From Porphyra umbilicalis (taxonomy: Eukaryota; Rhodophyta; Bangiophyceae; Bangiales; Bangiaceae): a stretch of 38,528 bases of DNA. The notes under the pieces are model-generated. The model ran no database searches and was not told where the DNA came from. It saw nothing but the letters and a program-made list of their open reading frames with translations. Positions 1 through 9,090 of this stretch are shown here, one piece after another. Position 1 is the stretch's first letter, and each line of letters starts with the position of its first letter. Position numbers and translations under genes: made by a program. The stretch is from contig KV919256.1 of the NCBI GenBank assembly GCA_002049455.2, positions 1 through 38,528 of the forward strand, in the 5' to 3' direction.

Positions 1-140
1 CCACCGTCATTGGGCACGCCATCGTATCTTGACCGACATCATGAGTCGGGCACGCTGGCACCTTCCTCCGCTGCCTCGCCCCCCCCCCTATCGCCTCCGT
101 CTCCGGCGAGTTGCTGCCATCCTCGCACCACGCTGCACTC

Positions 141-1211
141 ATGATGCAGTCGTTTGCTGCTGAGCAAGCTGCACGGGTGAACGTCAACGTTTCTCACTTC
201 AATGAGCTACGTGGGATGGTGGTCAACATTGCCACAGCCGTCAGCGCGTCTGCTCAGTCGGCTGCCGCATCTTCGAATCGTCTGGATGGCGCGATGGCGA
301 AGGTCGTCGCTGGCAACACGGAGGTAACGACGGCGATGGCATCCATAAAGGCATCCGCTCCGCACTTGTACGCGGCCATGCACAGGCCATCCAAGCGTGC
401 CAAGCAGATGGCCGGTGGCAGCGGTCGAGTGCTCGCGAACCGAGGCGGTGTCGCGGACACGCATGACAACGGGAGCGGTGGCAGCGGGACCGCCACTGGT
501 GACAGCGGTTTGGACGGCTACGAGGGCATTGCGGACGACGGCGGCGGTGGCGCCGCCTCCGCCAAGGTGCTTTCGCCTCGTGCTACCCCTACCTACTACT
601 ACGACGTCGTGCACAACATTACCATCCCGCCCGAGATGGTGACGGACACACTCAAGTCCGAGCCGTTGTTTAACCAACTCCGCACTCTATTGACGCTGTG
701 CCATGTATCGACGGGGAACCAGGGCCTTTTTGGGTCACTAGCAGTGAACGGGCTGTACCAAGATGGGGTCAAGCGCACCAAGGAGATGCGAAGTCGTGGC
801 GGCGTGACCGGCACGATCAACGCTGCCAAGACCGTCCGCATGACCAACATTGTCAAGAACAAGGTTACGTTGTACCTCCGGCAGTTGTACTGGATGCACT
901 CTGTCGTTCCTACCGTCATCAAGCAACCGCATGCAGCTTCCTTTGACAACATGAAGAGCGCGGAGTTGGGAGAAGACGAGCAGAAGGCTCTAGCGGAGGC
1001 GCTGCGCCGCATCGCCGATGAGGACGTGTTAGCCCCAAACCACGCTCTGCGAGACCCCATCAAGGCTACATCCAGTGTCCTTCGCGATCAGCTCAAGAAA
1101 ATGTCGGGACGGCCGGGCACAACTGGCCCCATAAACGTCATCCTCTCCTCTTCACCGTTTCGGGAGCTCCTTGCTGAGGCGGAGAAGAATGTGAAGGCGA
1201 AGTACAAGTAG
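141..1211 (+). CDS. hypothetical protein, 356 aa, unknown function
   Basis: An open frame of 356 codons starts at two adjacent ATGs (141 and 144). The same frame is open from about position 45 without an ATG, so an upstream exon is possible. The N-terminal 80 residues are Ala/Ser/Val-rich and may be helical. A Gly/Ser/Asp-rich, probably disordered linker follows (about 410-560) after a short basic KRAK stretch. The C-terminal 200 residues are mixed hydrophobic/charged and look like a folded domain. I recognise no family: there are no Walker, DDE or zinc motifs. The ORF ends in TAG and is followed 13 nt later by AATAAA. It lies upstream of a tyrosine recombinase on the same strand and could be a companion ORF of a mobile element, but that is inference only. 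Confidence 0.6.
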   Translation: MMQSFAAEQAARVNVNVSHFNELRGMVVNIATAVSASAQSAAASSNRLDGAMAKVVAGNTEVTTAMASIKASAPHLYAAMHRPSKRAKQMAGGSGRVLANRGGVADTHDNGSGGSGTATGDSGLDGYEGIADDGGGGAASAKVLSPRATPTYYYDVVHNITIPPEMVTDTLKSEPLFNQLRTLLTLCHVSTGNQGLFGSLAVNGLYQDGVKRTKEMRSRGGVTGTINAAKTVRMTNIVKNKVTLYLRQLYWMHSVVPTVIKQPHAASFDNMKSAELGEDEQKALAEALRRIADEDVLAPNHALRDPIKATSSVLRDQLKKMSGRPGTTGPINVILSSSPFRELLAEAEKNVKAKYK

Positions 1212-1223
1212 CCGCTGAGGCAC

Positions 1224-1229
1224 AATAAA
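1224..1229 (+). terminator. AATAAA polyadenylation-type signal
   Basis: A canonical AATAAA hexamer lies 13 nt after the stop codon of the 356-aa ORF, where a eukaryotic 3'-end signal would be expected. It supports that ORF being a real transcription unit. Confidence 0.45.
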
Positions 1230-1865
1230 CACACAGCTACTTTGGCTGTACCTGCTTCCGCAATCACATCTGTTGTGGGCCTCTCGAACACAGCCGGACC
1301 TCGCGGCCACCCGCGTGATATGAACAGCAATGGACTGGAGGACACACAGAATGCCGGCGCCACGGTCTATCCCAGTGCAATGATCCGGATGTCCAAAACG
1401 TTGCGCCAGACACACGCTGGGCCGCTCGGAGCAACACAACACAGCGCAGACGGGCGAGGACACTCGCATTGTGTCTCATGCGGCTTTGGCATCGACGCAG
1501 GGAAGGTCAAGGCAGTTGGAGGTGAGGCGAACTTAACATCCCAGTCTACATTTGAAACGCACGGTTCAGTGTCCTTTAAGTACACCTGTCCGTGTCAGAG
1601 CGGTGTCTGTCAGATCAGACGCGACGCGTCTGCCACTTGTAATGCACCTCGTCTCGTCAATGGCCTTTCAGACCCACAAAGCACGTCGCTGGCCATAGAT
1701 TTGATCTGATCTGTGCGGTGTCGAGACCGGCAGTGCGATAGATCCGGGCTCGTCCAATCAGCAGGATACTGCGTCTGTGCTGTCTGGATCGTGTCTGGCC
1801 AGACATTGCATGGATAGGGGTGGTGTCGGGCAGATCACGTCGGGGGCCGCATTCTGTGGCGAGTT

Positions 1866-1965
1866 GGATCGTGTCGGGGGGTGGATCGTGTCGGGGGGTG
1901 GATCGTGTCGGGGGGTGGATCGTGTCGGGGGGTGGATCGTGTAGGGGGGTGGATCGTGCTCGGGG
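1866..1965. repeat. 17-bp minisatellite, about six copies
   Basis: The unit GGATCGTGTCGGGGGGT is repeated head to tail: four identical copies (1866-1933), a fifth with one change (GTGTAGG), and a partial sixth (GTGCTCGGGG). The unit length is not a multiple of three, so it is not an in-frame coding repeat. The G6 runs on the plus strand could form G-quadruplexes. The rest of 1212-2118 shows no supported gene. Confidence 0.93.
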
Positions 1966-2118
1966 AGCTGGGCCACGCTTGACTCGGATAGAACTGCGCG
2001 AAGGCGAGTCTGTGATACAACCAAACAATGAGACGGAAGGCACCTAAGGGAAGCCGTGTGCACCTCGCAATGGGGGAGGCGACTTCAAGTGATACGTGAA
2101 ACGAGGTGCTTGGCTATC

Positions 2119-3396
2119 CTACTGGTACAGTTGGTGCGTAACGGCGACCGCACTGTTCGCCATCAATGAGCGATGCTGGTCACAAGGCGCTGCCCGCATC
2201 GCAACCGTCTCTCCAAAGTGACGCAGGGTGCACACGAGTATGTGTATCAGCCACAGAGGTCGTAGGTCATCACCTTCAAGACCTGGTCCCAAGAGTGCCC
2301 GGCCAAACATAGTCGCCAACCCATGAGCAGAGAAGCATCCGTGAGCAATGCGCGCTCGCAGAGCGGTGTCCCGCTGCCGCAAGACGTGATGAGCGTCAGG
2401 CAAACCACGCAGCACCTCACCAGCCAAGTGTGCTAGCCGCTCCGCCGAGTAGTACACCGTCATACGACACGCGGGACTAGTCCAATAAGGACATTGCTGA
2501 CCCCGCGCACGAGATGCGGGACCGCCGTCATCCAGCCGACAAGCGTAGGCAACCGCCCACGGCATAGCCGGAGATAGCGGGTAGCGAACGCCCACGTTCG
2601 CCATCGACTCCATCCACGGAGGGCTTGGCTCTTGACGCGCGGGAAGCACTACGGCCAGCGCCTCCTCAAAGGCAGTCAGCGCGAGCGCTTGGGGAATGCC
2701 CGCAGCGGGTACCGTCGGGAACCCCGCATTGAGAATGTCCGCTGGGTGCGGATCGGCCGGACACACACGAAGAGGCGGCGGCCTACGATCGGCAGGGAAG
2801 GCCGCTTCCAGCGCAGGAATAACGGAATCAAACACACTCGCCACTGATTGTGGTGAAGATTCAAGATGGCTTAGGCCAACCAAGAGCGGCGGCAGTCGAA
2901 GCAGAGCCAGCGGGCGGGCTCGTGTGGCATCCGGCGGCTGGGAAGATGCCGCAATTGCCGACGGGCAAGGGAGAGCAGGGGCAGGCGGGGAAGGAACCGT
3001 GGGAGGCGGCAGCGGGGGGGGAAGCGAGGGAAGCGGCAGCGGAGGGGAAAGCGTGGAAGACGGCAGCGGAGCGGGAAGCGTGGAAGGCGGCAGCGGGGGG
3101 GGGGCGGTCGATGCCGGCACCAAAGGGGGCGTAGGAAGAGGAGTGGTGGGATCCTCCTCGAGCACCTCATCAAGCGGCACCCCGTCCGCGTCAACCCACC
3201 CTTGGTAGCCAGGCGGGGCGGACGGCGGCGGAGGGGGCGTCGGCGAAGAGGAGGGGGGCGCTGGCACAAGAAGAGCCGGGGCAGCAGCATCAAACCATTG
3301 TTGGTGGCGGCCCGTGAAGAAGGGTGGTGCGGTCATGGATGGGGGAGGGGGAGGGGGTGTAGGGAACGAAGAGGACGGATGCACAAGTCGATCCAT
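2119..3396 (-). CDS. proline-rich hypothetical protein, 425 aa
   Basis: The ORF is open for 450 codons on the minus strand. I start it at the first ATG (3394-3396, context ACCATGG), giving 425 aa. Residues 1-150 are extremely proline-rich, with poly-Pro blocks and PPLP/PPPS repeats (about 2990-3380). The C-terminal 200 residues (about 2120-2750) are not low complexity and contain several Cys, Trp and His residues. They look like a folded domain I do not recognise. Proline-rich N-termini recur in this window upstream of helicase A, so the two may belong to one family of element-borne proteins (inference). It lies 0.9 kb from the 356-aa ORF, in tail-to-tail orientation. A chance ORF is possible in the Pro-rich half but less likely in the C-terminal half. 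Confidence 0.5.
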   Translation of the reverse strand: MDRLVHPSSSFPTPPPPPPSMTAPPFFTGRHQQWFDAAAPALLVPAPPSSSPTPPPPPSAPPGYQGWVDADGVPLDEVLEEDPTTPLPTPPLVPASTAPPPLPPSTLPAPLPSSTLSPPLPLPSLPPPLPPPTVPSPPAPALPCPSAIAASSQPPDATRARPLALLRLPPLLVGLSHLESSPQSVASVFDSVIPALEAAFPADRRPPPLRVCPADPHPADILNAGFPTVPAAGIPQALALTAFEEALAVVLPARQEPSPPWMESMANVGVRYPLSPAMPWAVAYACRLDDGGPASRARGQQCPYWTSPACRMTVYYSAERLAHLAGEVLRGLPDAHHVLRQRDTALRARIAHGCFSAHGLATMFGRALLGPGLEGDDLRPLWLIHILVCTLRHFGETVAMRAAPCDQHRSLMANSAVAVTHQLYQ

Positions 3397-5240
3397 GGTC
3401 TGCAGCAAGACGACGAACGGTCCTGGTCGCGATTGAAAAGGGAGGTGAGATGGGCTGGCGCAGCTCAGCACTCAGTGCTGGGCAACCCGAGCACACCACC
3501 CTTCAACCAGGACCTGACGAGACGACGGGCCTGCCATAAGCATTCGCAGTTTCTGTACTTGGATGCAAGTATAATGTAAAGCACACGGGCGATGGCCCCC
3601 CCGGTACAAGAAGCGAACGGAAAGAGTGCACCATCAGAAGGGTATCAATTGCTGACTACACCTCTGTACCTTCTGCACATCGAGATGCCAGGTCCCCGAT
3701 CATCGTATGCCGACACTGATGCGCCGGCTACGCACCGTGGCTAACTCGAGTGCAAGGTCACATCGAGCTCCAGGTGAGCAGCATCAGGTATTCAAAGTTG
3801 CTGGCTCAGCCCTGCGGCCATCTAATAGAGACAGATGTCTACCACCCTGCACAATTTTGGAGCTTCATGAGGATAGTTGGAAGACATGTGCTGTTCGAGA
3901 TCGAGCAGCGCACACCTATGGAAGGAGAGGAAGCCCCTGGCGGCGGGCATACACTCGTTGACCAGTCTCTGGGTTCGGTCCCTTTCAGCCCCCATCGTCC
4001 CCTTTCGAATGGAGTGCAGCCGCTGTGTGCAGTCGTCGTCACTGTGTGCAGCATTCAAGGACATCCCGACATGCCGCATCCTGGTCACAAGCGCAACACT
4101 GGCTACACAGATATCTGACTTTAACTCGCTGCGATTGCGCTTCTAGCACTGCTGTGTCGTGAGTGCAAGCGCTGCGCCATCGCGCTTAGTTCCACTGCAT
4201 TGCCTTGTTGCCTTACGGAATGGGTCATTGGAAAGGTACAAGGGCCAACCGCCGTGTGACTGCAACTCGATGAAGCATATGACAGCCGAACTATCAAACG
4301 ATACTGGGCGCATCGATAGTGCTCCACACTAGAAGCAACCCCCTTTTCCAAACCTAGGCTCGACCCGTAGGCCATTTACGAAGCGTCTCAGTACACACAA
4401 GAGCCATGGAAGACTGGTGCGGAACGACCGCACCGTGCACGGTACATCGTCTCACCATCCCAGTCATGATGAACGACGTTGCATGCCAACGTCGTACTGC
4501 GTGCGGCACCCTCGGCGCCTGCCTACACGCTCAGAAACGCTGTGCCTTCAAGAGGGACGGATTGCACGCAGACGGACTGGTCTGTGCACGCAAACTTGCT
4601 CATGAGGAGGGGGGCCACTGCATGACATGTGCGTACTTGACTCGAGACTTACTTTCGGCTTGATCCCGCCCAGGAGATGTGGACTCGTTCCCGCGGTGCC
4701 TCCATCAGATCAACCGCAGCGCTCCACCTGTCCATGCGACTGTTGGCGGTCCCCGACGCAGTGAAGCTGTGAAGCGCCGATCTGCCGTGTGGCTATTGCG
4801 AGACCCACCGTTGGGAGCCCCCCGGGTCACCTTGCGGCTGTTCCGTTGCGTGCCTGCGAGCGGGATGGCGCCCAGATCTCCCCTGCCCGGCCCTGTGGCC
4901 TGCACGCCCCACTTCGGTGCGTGGCGAGTCGGAGCGTCTCTTTGGTAGGCACCGGTCTTGGTGCCTCTCTCGTGGCGCATGCGCGCCCGTTCTACTGCAC
5001 ATTCATTGCTGATATCGTGTGTGTGTTTGGTATGTTGTGTTCGGCCCTCCCATCCCCCACATGTAGCGTCGACGGCCGCTGCGACGCGTATTCGCTTCCG
5101 CTCCGCACCGACCACAGCTGTGCTCCCCCGGGCTCGCGTCCTGGGATCATGTGGGGAAATGGCTGTGCGACGATCGTGCATGCACATCAGCCTTCCCGTC
5201 ACTTAATGCACCTGACGCCATGACTCACAAAGGCATCTCG
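3397..5240. other. 1.8 kb without a recognisable gene
   Basis: Only short overlapping open frames (mostly under 165 codons) are present, with no recognisable motif and no clear repeat. It would contain the promoters of the divergent proline-rich ORF (-) and the recombinase gene (+). I see no RNA gene in it. Confidence 0.5.
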
Positions 5241-5387
5241 TGGCGGCTCTGCTTTGTCCTGCGTTGCCTTCTCTCTTGTGCTCTGTGTACCTGACACTTT
5301 TGGTTATCATCTCGTGCTCGTTCCCTCTCCCCTCCCCCATGGGGCAGATGCCGCTACCAGCTCTGGCTACTCCTCTCGCCCTGCACG

Positions 5388-6024
5388 TTGTCTCACGGCC
5401 ATCGGCCCCTATCGCTGTTCTCCAGTCCCGCCGAGGTCGCTGCAGTCGGGTCGTTGCTCGACACCTGTGCCCTCCCGCTCACCGCGCCCCCACGTACGGA
5501 CACCAAGCTGGTCTTGCTCGACCAAGCGTACCCCCATCTTGCGCGTATCGGGGGCTTCCTTTGGCTTGGCCAACGGCCATTGACATGGCCTCGCTATTGC
5601 CGGTCAATGAGTCGGCTGGCGCGCTGGAGCAGACGACGGCTGGACTGCCTTCTTTGGCCGAGTTGCGACGGTCTTCTTCTCCTGCAGCGAGCAGCTCATC
5701 TGCAGACGGTACTGGTGCTCCTCACCCCTTGCGACGGCCGGTATCGCGTGGCATGCAGAGTTTTGTCGTGCAGCAGTGTCAACAAGACGAGGAGGCGGCC
5801 GAGATGGCCGAGCGCGCGGTGGATGCAGCGCGACGGTCGGCCGCAGATGGGACGGTGTCCATTGGCGGCGGGACCGGTGGGGGGGAGCCAGTTCACCCAA
5901 GGGCAACTGTTGGCGGTCTTGGCGCTGCACGTGGGCTTCCAAGCCAGCCAGACATTGGCTCCCGAAGTGGGGCGCCTGCTGGGGGTGCGCCGTTCGAGCC
6001 GGCGTTTGAGTTTGTCGTCATCCC
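5388..6024 (+). other. N-terminal region of the tyrosine recombinase, broken into alternating frames
   Basis: Coding-like sequence switches between reading frames here. Frame 3 reads protein-like at about 5388-5570 and again at about 5885-5985. Frame 2 does so at about 5585-5880 and 5985-6024. Frame 1 takes over from 6025. The change near 5880 is at a G7 run (5879-5885), and the one near 5985 is close to a G5 run. The change at 6023-6025 is explained by one missing base: VVIP in one frame is followed immediately by DWDEL in the other. The reason could be decay of the element, indel errors in GC-rich DNA, or small introns. No ATG is decisive; 5585 is the best in-frame ATG in frame 2. Confidence 0.45.
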
Positions 6025-8129
6025 GACTGGGACGAGCTGAAGGACGTCATCGACGCTTTCGTGAGCCCCTACATGATGGAGATCACCAGCACGTGGCCGC
6101 AGCCGGTGTCGTCGCGGCTGCAGAAGCGCATGAAGACAATCGGCAAGAAAAGCGCTGGAGCGTGTAAGGGTGTCCTGCGTGGAAGCAATGCGACCATGAA
6201 GACTTGGTCGAGTCGCATCCGCACGGCCTGTGCTTTTGCCAACTTCGTCGGGCGTACAGTGTGCATCGACAAGACGAAGCCTCGTCCTGACGAGGCGGAG
6301 ATCGACCGGGGGGTGCGCAAGTTCTTCCGGTGCATGAACCAGTACACCAAGTTGGTCATCACGACCTTCCTAGAGTGCCGCCGCCGCGGCTATGCTGTGG
6401 CCGGCGGTGGACGCCGGCTGAGCGCTACCTCTCTCAAGGATTACACGTCTGGACTGGCGTTTCTGTTCGCGGAGGCCAAGGTGCACGGTGCACGCGGCAC
6501 CGTCGGGGTCGTCCCAGACTGCTGCGAACGCACCTCCCCGTGGCAGCCCAAGGGCGTCGCAGAGCTGCAGGAGGAGAAAAAAGTCCGGGCTGACCCGGGC
6601 ACCTACACAGGGAATCCGATGGCGACTGCGGATGTCCGCGACTTCCGCGGCGCCACGAACAAGGAGGCCCGTCACGGCGGCGAGACGCAGCTAAGCTCCG
6701 CCCCTGTGACGGAGGCCATGATGGAGCGCTGGTTTGGCGTGTTGGTCCGGGACCACCTCCCCGCGACGGACGCAGTCGGCGCTCGCGTCTCGGTCGTGTC
6801 GGCACTCAACGCCATGGTGTCATCCGCCGTCAGTGGGGTTAGCGGGGCCGCGTCGGTGGGCGCGGCGGGAGCGGACAAGACGACGTCCGATGCACGAAAG
6901 GCGGCCGTGCAGACAGAGGAGACCGACGAGGGGGAGCACTCGTCGGGCGACATGTGCGACACGCCCTCCTTCACGCCGCCCTCCAACGCACTGTCCGACT
7001 TTTTGGTCTACGTCTTTTACGTCTTTGTATTCATCACCGTGGCGAGGCCCATCACGCTCATCAACCTGATGTGGAAAGACATTTCCTGGCCGGACATGAA
7101 CGTCGCCGAGAACCAGCAGTTTTTTAACAGGTGCGTCTCTTGCCCGTCGCTGTGCCGGTCACACGGTGCAGGCACATCCTACGCGCGTGAGAGTCGTTTT
7201 GTTGTTTCCGTCACCACGTGATGCAGGACACGTCAAGCAACTCACATCTAACAGCAGCTCGTGCGCACTTGTACTATGTTGGCCATAGTCTGCTTTTTCG
7301 TGTATTCATTGCTCACAGACACAATCACCAGAGGTATGTGGAGGTCAAGCTCCGGATTACCAAGACCGGCCAGGACACGAGCGACATCATGACGCTGCGT
7401 CTCTTCAGCTCCTTCTGCGACATGAGCAAGGCGGACAAAGAGGATGAGTCCATCACCGCCTACGAACAATGCCCCGGCAGGCACCTCAACATCCCGCAGC
7501 TGCTGCAGCCGCTCGTTCTGTTCGCCTGCTCTGCCCCAGGCGTGCGGATGGACATGGGCGTGCTTGCCGAGCAGCCGCTTTTCCCAAGCCTATCCGTGCG
7601 CAACGTGGCGGGTACCGTGACGTTCTTCAAGATGAAGTCTGAGACTGAGGTGAACGCGCGGTTTGCTGCAGACCTATCGCGCATCGGCCGGGATCTCTGC
7701 AACGGGGACCGCGTCGTGCGCATGTACGGCTTCCGCCGTGGAGGGGCGCAGGCGCTGCTGGACCGCACGGGTCGTTATGAGCAGGTCATGCGGCTTGGTG
7801 GTTGGCAGTCGAACTCGAACTCGTTCTTCACCTACATCACGTCGATGAACGCCAAGGGCACTTTACGCTCAACGCTGCGCTCCTTCACACAGGATGAGGT
7901 GGCGCAGGTGGTAGCGCAGCTGATGAGCTCCTACAATGAGTGGGCGGTCGGCGTTGTGCGGCGCCTGTGCGTCCAAGCGCAAGTGGAGGATGGACAGTTG
8001 GTCCACCATTCTGTCGTGGCTTTTGAGACGGAGAACGTCAAGGTGCTGTGCAGCGTTGTGAGCGAGTGCATTTTGTCATTGCGACATGGCAAGGCGGACG
8101 AGGCCGTGTCATCGGATGAGGAGGACTAG
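5585..8129 (+). CDS. Crypton-type tyrosine recombinase (spliced; 5' part frameshifted)
   Basis: This predicted DNA integrase/transposase should cut and rejoin DNA through a covalent 3'-phosphotyrosine. The visible catalytic set is as follows. The first Arg lies in ARPITLINLMWKDI (Arg codon at 7045). The beta-hairpin Lys lies in ITKTGQ (7362). The H/YxxR box is YGFRRGG (Tyr 7725, Arg 7734), with Tyr in the usual His position. Trp is in LGGW (7803), and the nucleophile Tyr is in FFTYI (7833). Exon 1 (frame 1 from 6025 to 7130) supplies the N-terminal DNA-binding half and the first Arg. Exon 2 (7334-8129) supplies the rest. Arg, Lys, Arg, Trp and Tyr without a reverse transcriptase nearby points to Crypton rather than DIRS. 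The acidic C-terminal tail ends SSDEED. The 5' third needs several frame changes, so this copy may be inactive. It is followed by ATTAAA and by a convergent PIF1-like helicase. Confidence 0.78.
7131..7333 (+). other. spliceosomal intron in the recombinase gene (203 bp)
   Basis: Exon 1 ends ...TTTAACAG followed by donor GTGCGT at 7131. The acceptor is ...CACCAGAG, with AG at 7332-7333. Splicing completes the split Arg codon (AG+G) and moves from frame 1 into frame 3 without loss, giving ...FFNRYVEVK. Without it, frame 1 runs into a stop shortly after 7200. The slightly earlier CAG at 7329-7331 would give the wrong frame. Confidence 0.75.
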
Positions 8130-8218
8130 TGGTCTTTCTCTTTCTCCATGGGAGCTGCCGGCCTCATCACGCCTTGTCGACATGCACTGAAGCTATATCC
8201 AATGACTACCGCGTCTGT

Positions 8219-8224
8219 ATTAAA
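8219..8224 (+). terminator. ATTAAA polyadenylation-type signal
   Basis: An ATTAAA hexamer lies 90 nt after the recombinase stop codon (8127-8129), a plausible 3'-end signal for that gene. Confidence 0.3.
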
Positions 8225-8506
8225 CTTATGTGAGTGTTCACGCGTCGCCGTCGAGTCGCGTCACGGCGCATGACCTACCTTGTCTTGTTGCTGCCAGGCA
8301 CTTTTCTTCAGCACTCGCACTGGCAAGGTCGTCGCTCCTCTTGGATTTTCCAGGCGTGCTTTAAGAATAGTCCAGATTTTGTGATTTCCATTGATTCTCG
8401 ATCGATTTGCAAGATGCGATTTCGATTCATCCACGAGCGCGTCCAGCGGTATTTAGAAGGAAAAGTGATTCAATCCCAGCGAGCTAATCGGACAAGTCCT
8501 GCATTG

Positions 8507-8581
8507 ACGCTCGCCGCGAAGTCGCAGGCAGCACAAGCTAGACGTACCGATGAGACAGTCAGGCCACCAGGGCAATGCATG
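8507..8581. repeat. 75-bp direct repeat, copy 1
   Basis: This segment begins ACGCTCGCCGCGAAGTCGCA and recurs at 8956-9030 with about three substitutions, 449 bp downstream in the same orientation. The pair brackets a very GC-rich 374-bp block in the gap between the recombinase and helicase A. Confidence 0.9.
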
Positions 8582-8955
8582 CTGACGCGCGCCAGTGGGA
8601 CCAGGCGGTGAGCCACGCGGTCGCCTCGGCGGCGCCGACGCGGGCGGTCCCCCCCGCCGCCCACGCCGTTGCGGCGGCGACCGACGGCAACGCGCGGAGG
8701 TCGGCGAGGCGGCCCGCGCTGAGCACCCGCTCCACCGCCGCGCCCTTAACGACGGGCGCGACGGGGGGCCCGCCCGCGAGGGCGACGAGCGGGCTCGGCG
8801 CGGCCACGTCGCCAACGCCGCCGCCGCCGCCGCCGGTGGCGGGTGCGGGTGCGCCGCCGCCCGCCACCGCCGGCGCGGAGGCGCGGAGGGAGCGCAAGCT
8901 CAGGGGCCCCGCGAGCGGCGCCTCAAAGAAGTGCAGCGCGTAGATGAGGAAAAGA
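8582..8955. other. very GC-rich block between direct repeats, gene-like on the minus strand
   Basis: The block contains (CCG)n runs and is more GC-rich than either flank. On the minus strand one frame stays open from about 9077 to 8559 through both the block and the repeats. It reads as an Ala/Gly/Pro-rich protein with a hydrophobic stretch (LFLIYALHFF). This could be a captured host-gene fragment or simply low-complexity sequence. No start or domain is identifiable. Confidence 0.4.
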
Positions 8956-9030
8956 ACGCTCGCCGCGAAGTCGCAGGCAGCACAAGCTAGACGTACCGAT
9001 GAGACAGTCAGACCACGAGGGCGATGCATG
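8956..9030. repeat. 75-bp direct repeat, copy 2
   Basis: This is the second copy of the repeat at 8507-8581, ending GGCGATGCATG where copy 1 ends GGCAATGCATG. It lies about 60 bp beyond the stop codon of the convergent helicase. Confidence 0.9.
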
Positions 9031-9090
9031 CAGCCGAGTGTCATGAACATGAAGCTAGTCGAGGAAGCACAGCCCATTGCTGGCGTTCAT

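Noticed and set aside
5585..8129. DIRS- or Ngaro-type retrotransposon
   Set aside because: The recombinase has no reverse transcriptase or RNase H near it; the only RT in the window belongs to the LTR element 10 kb away.
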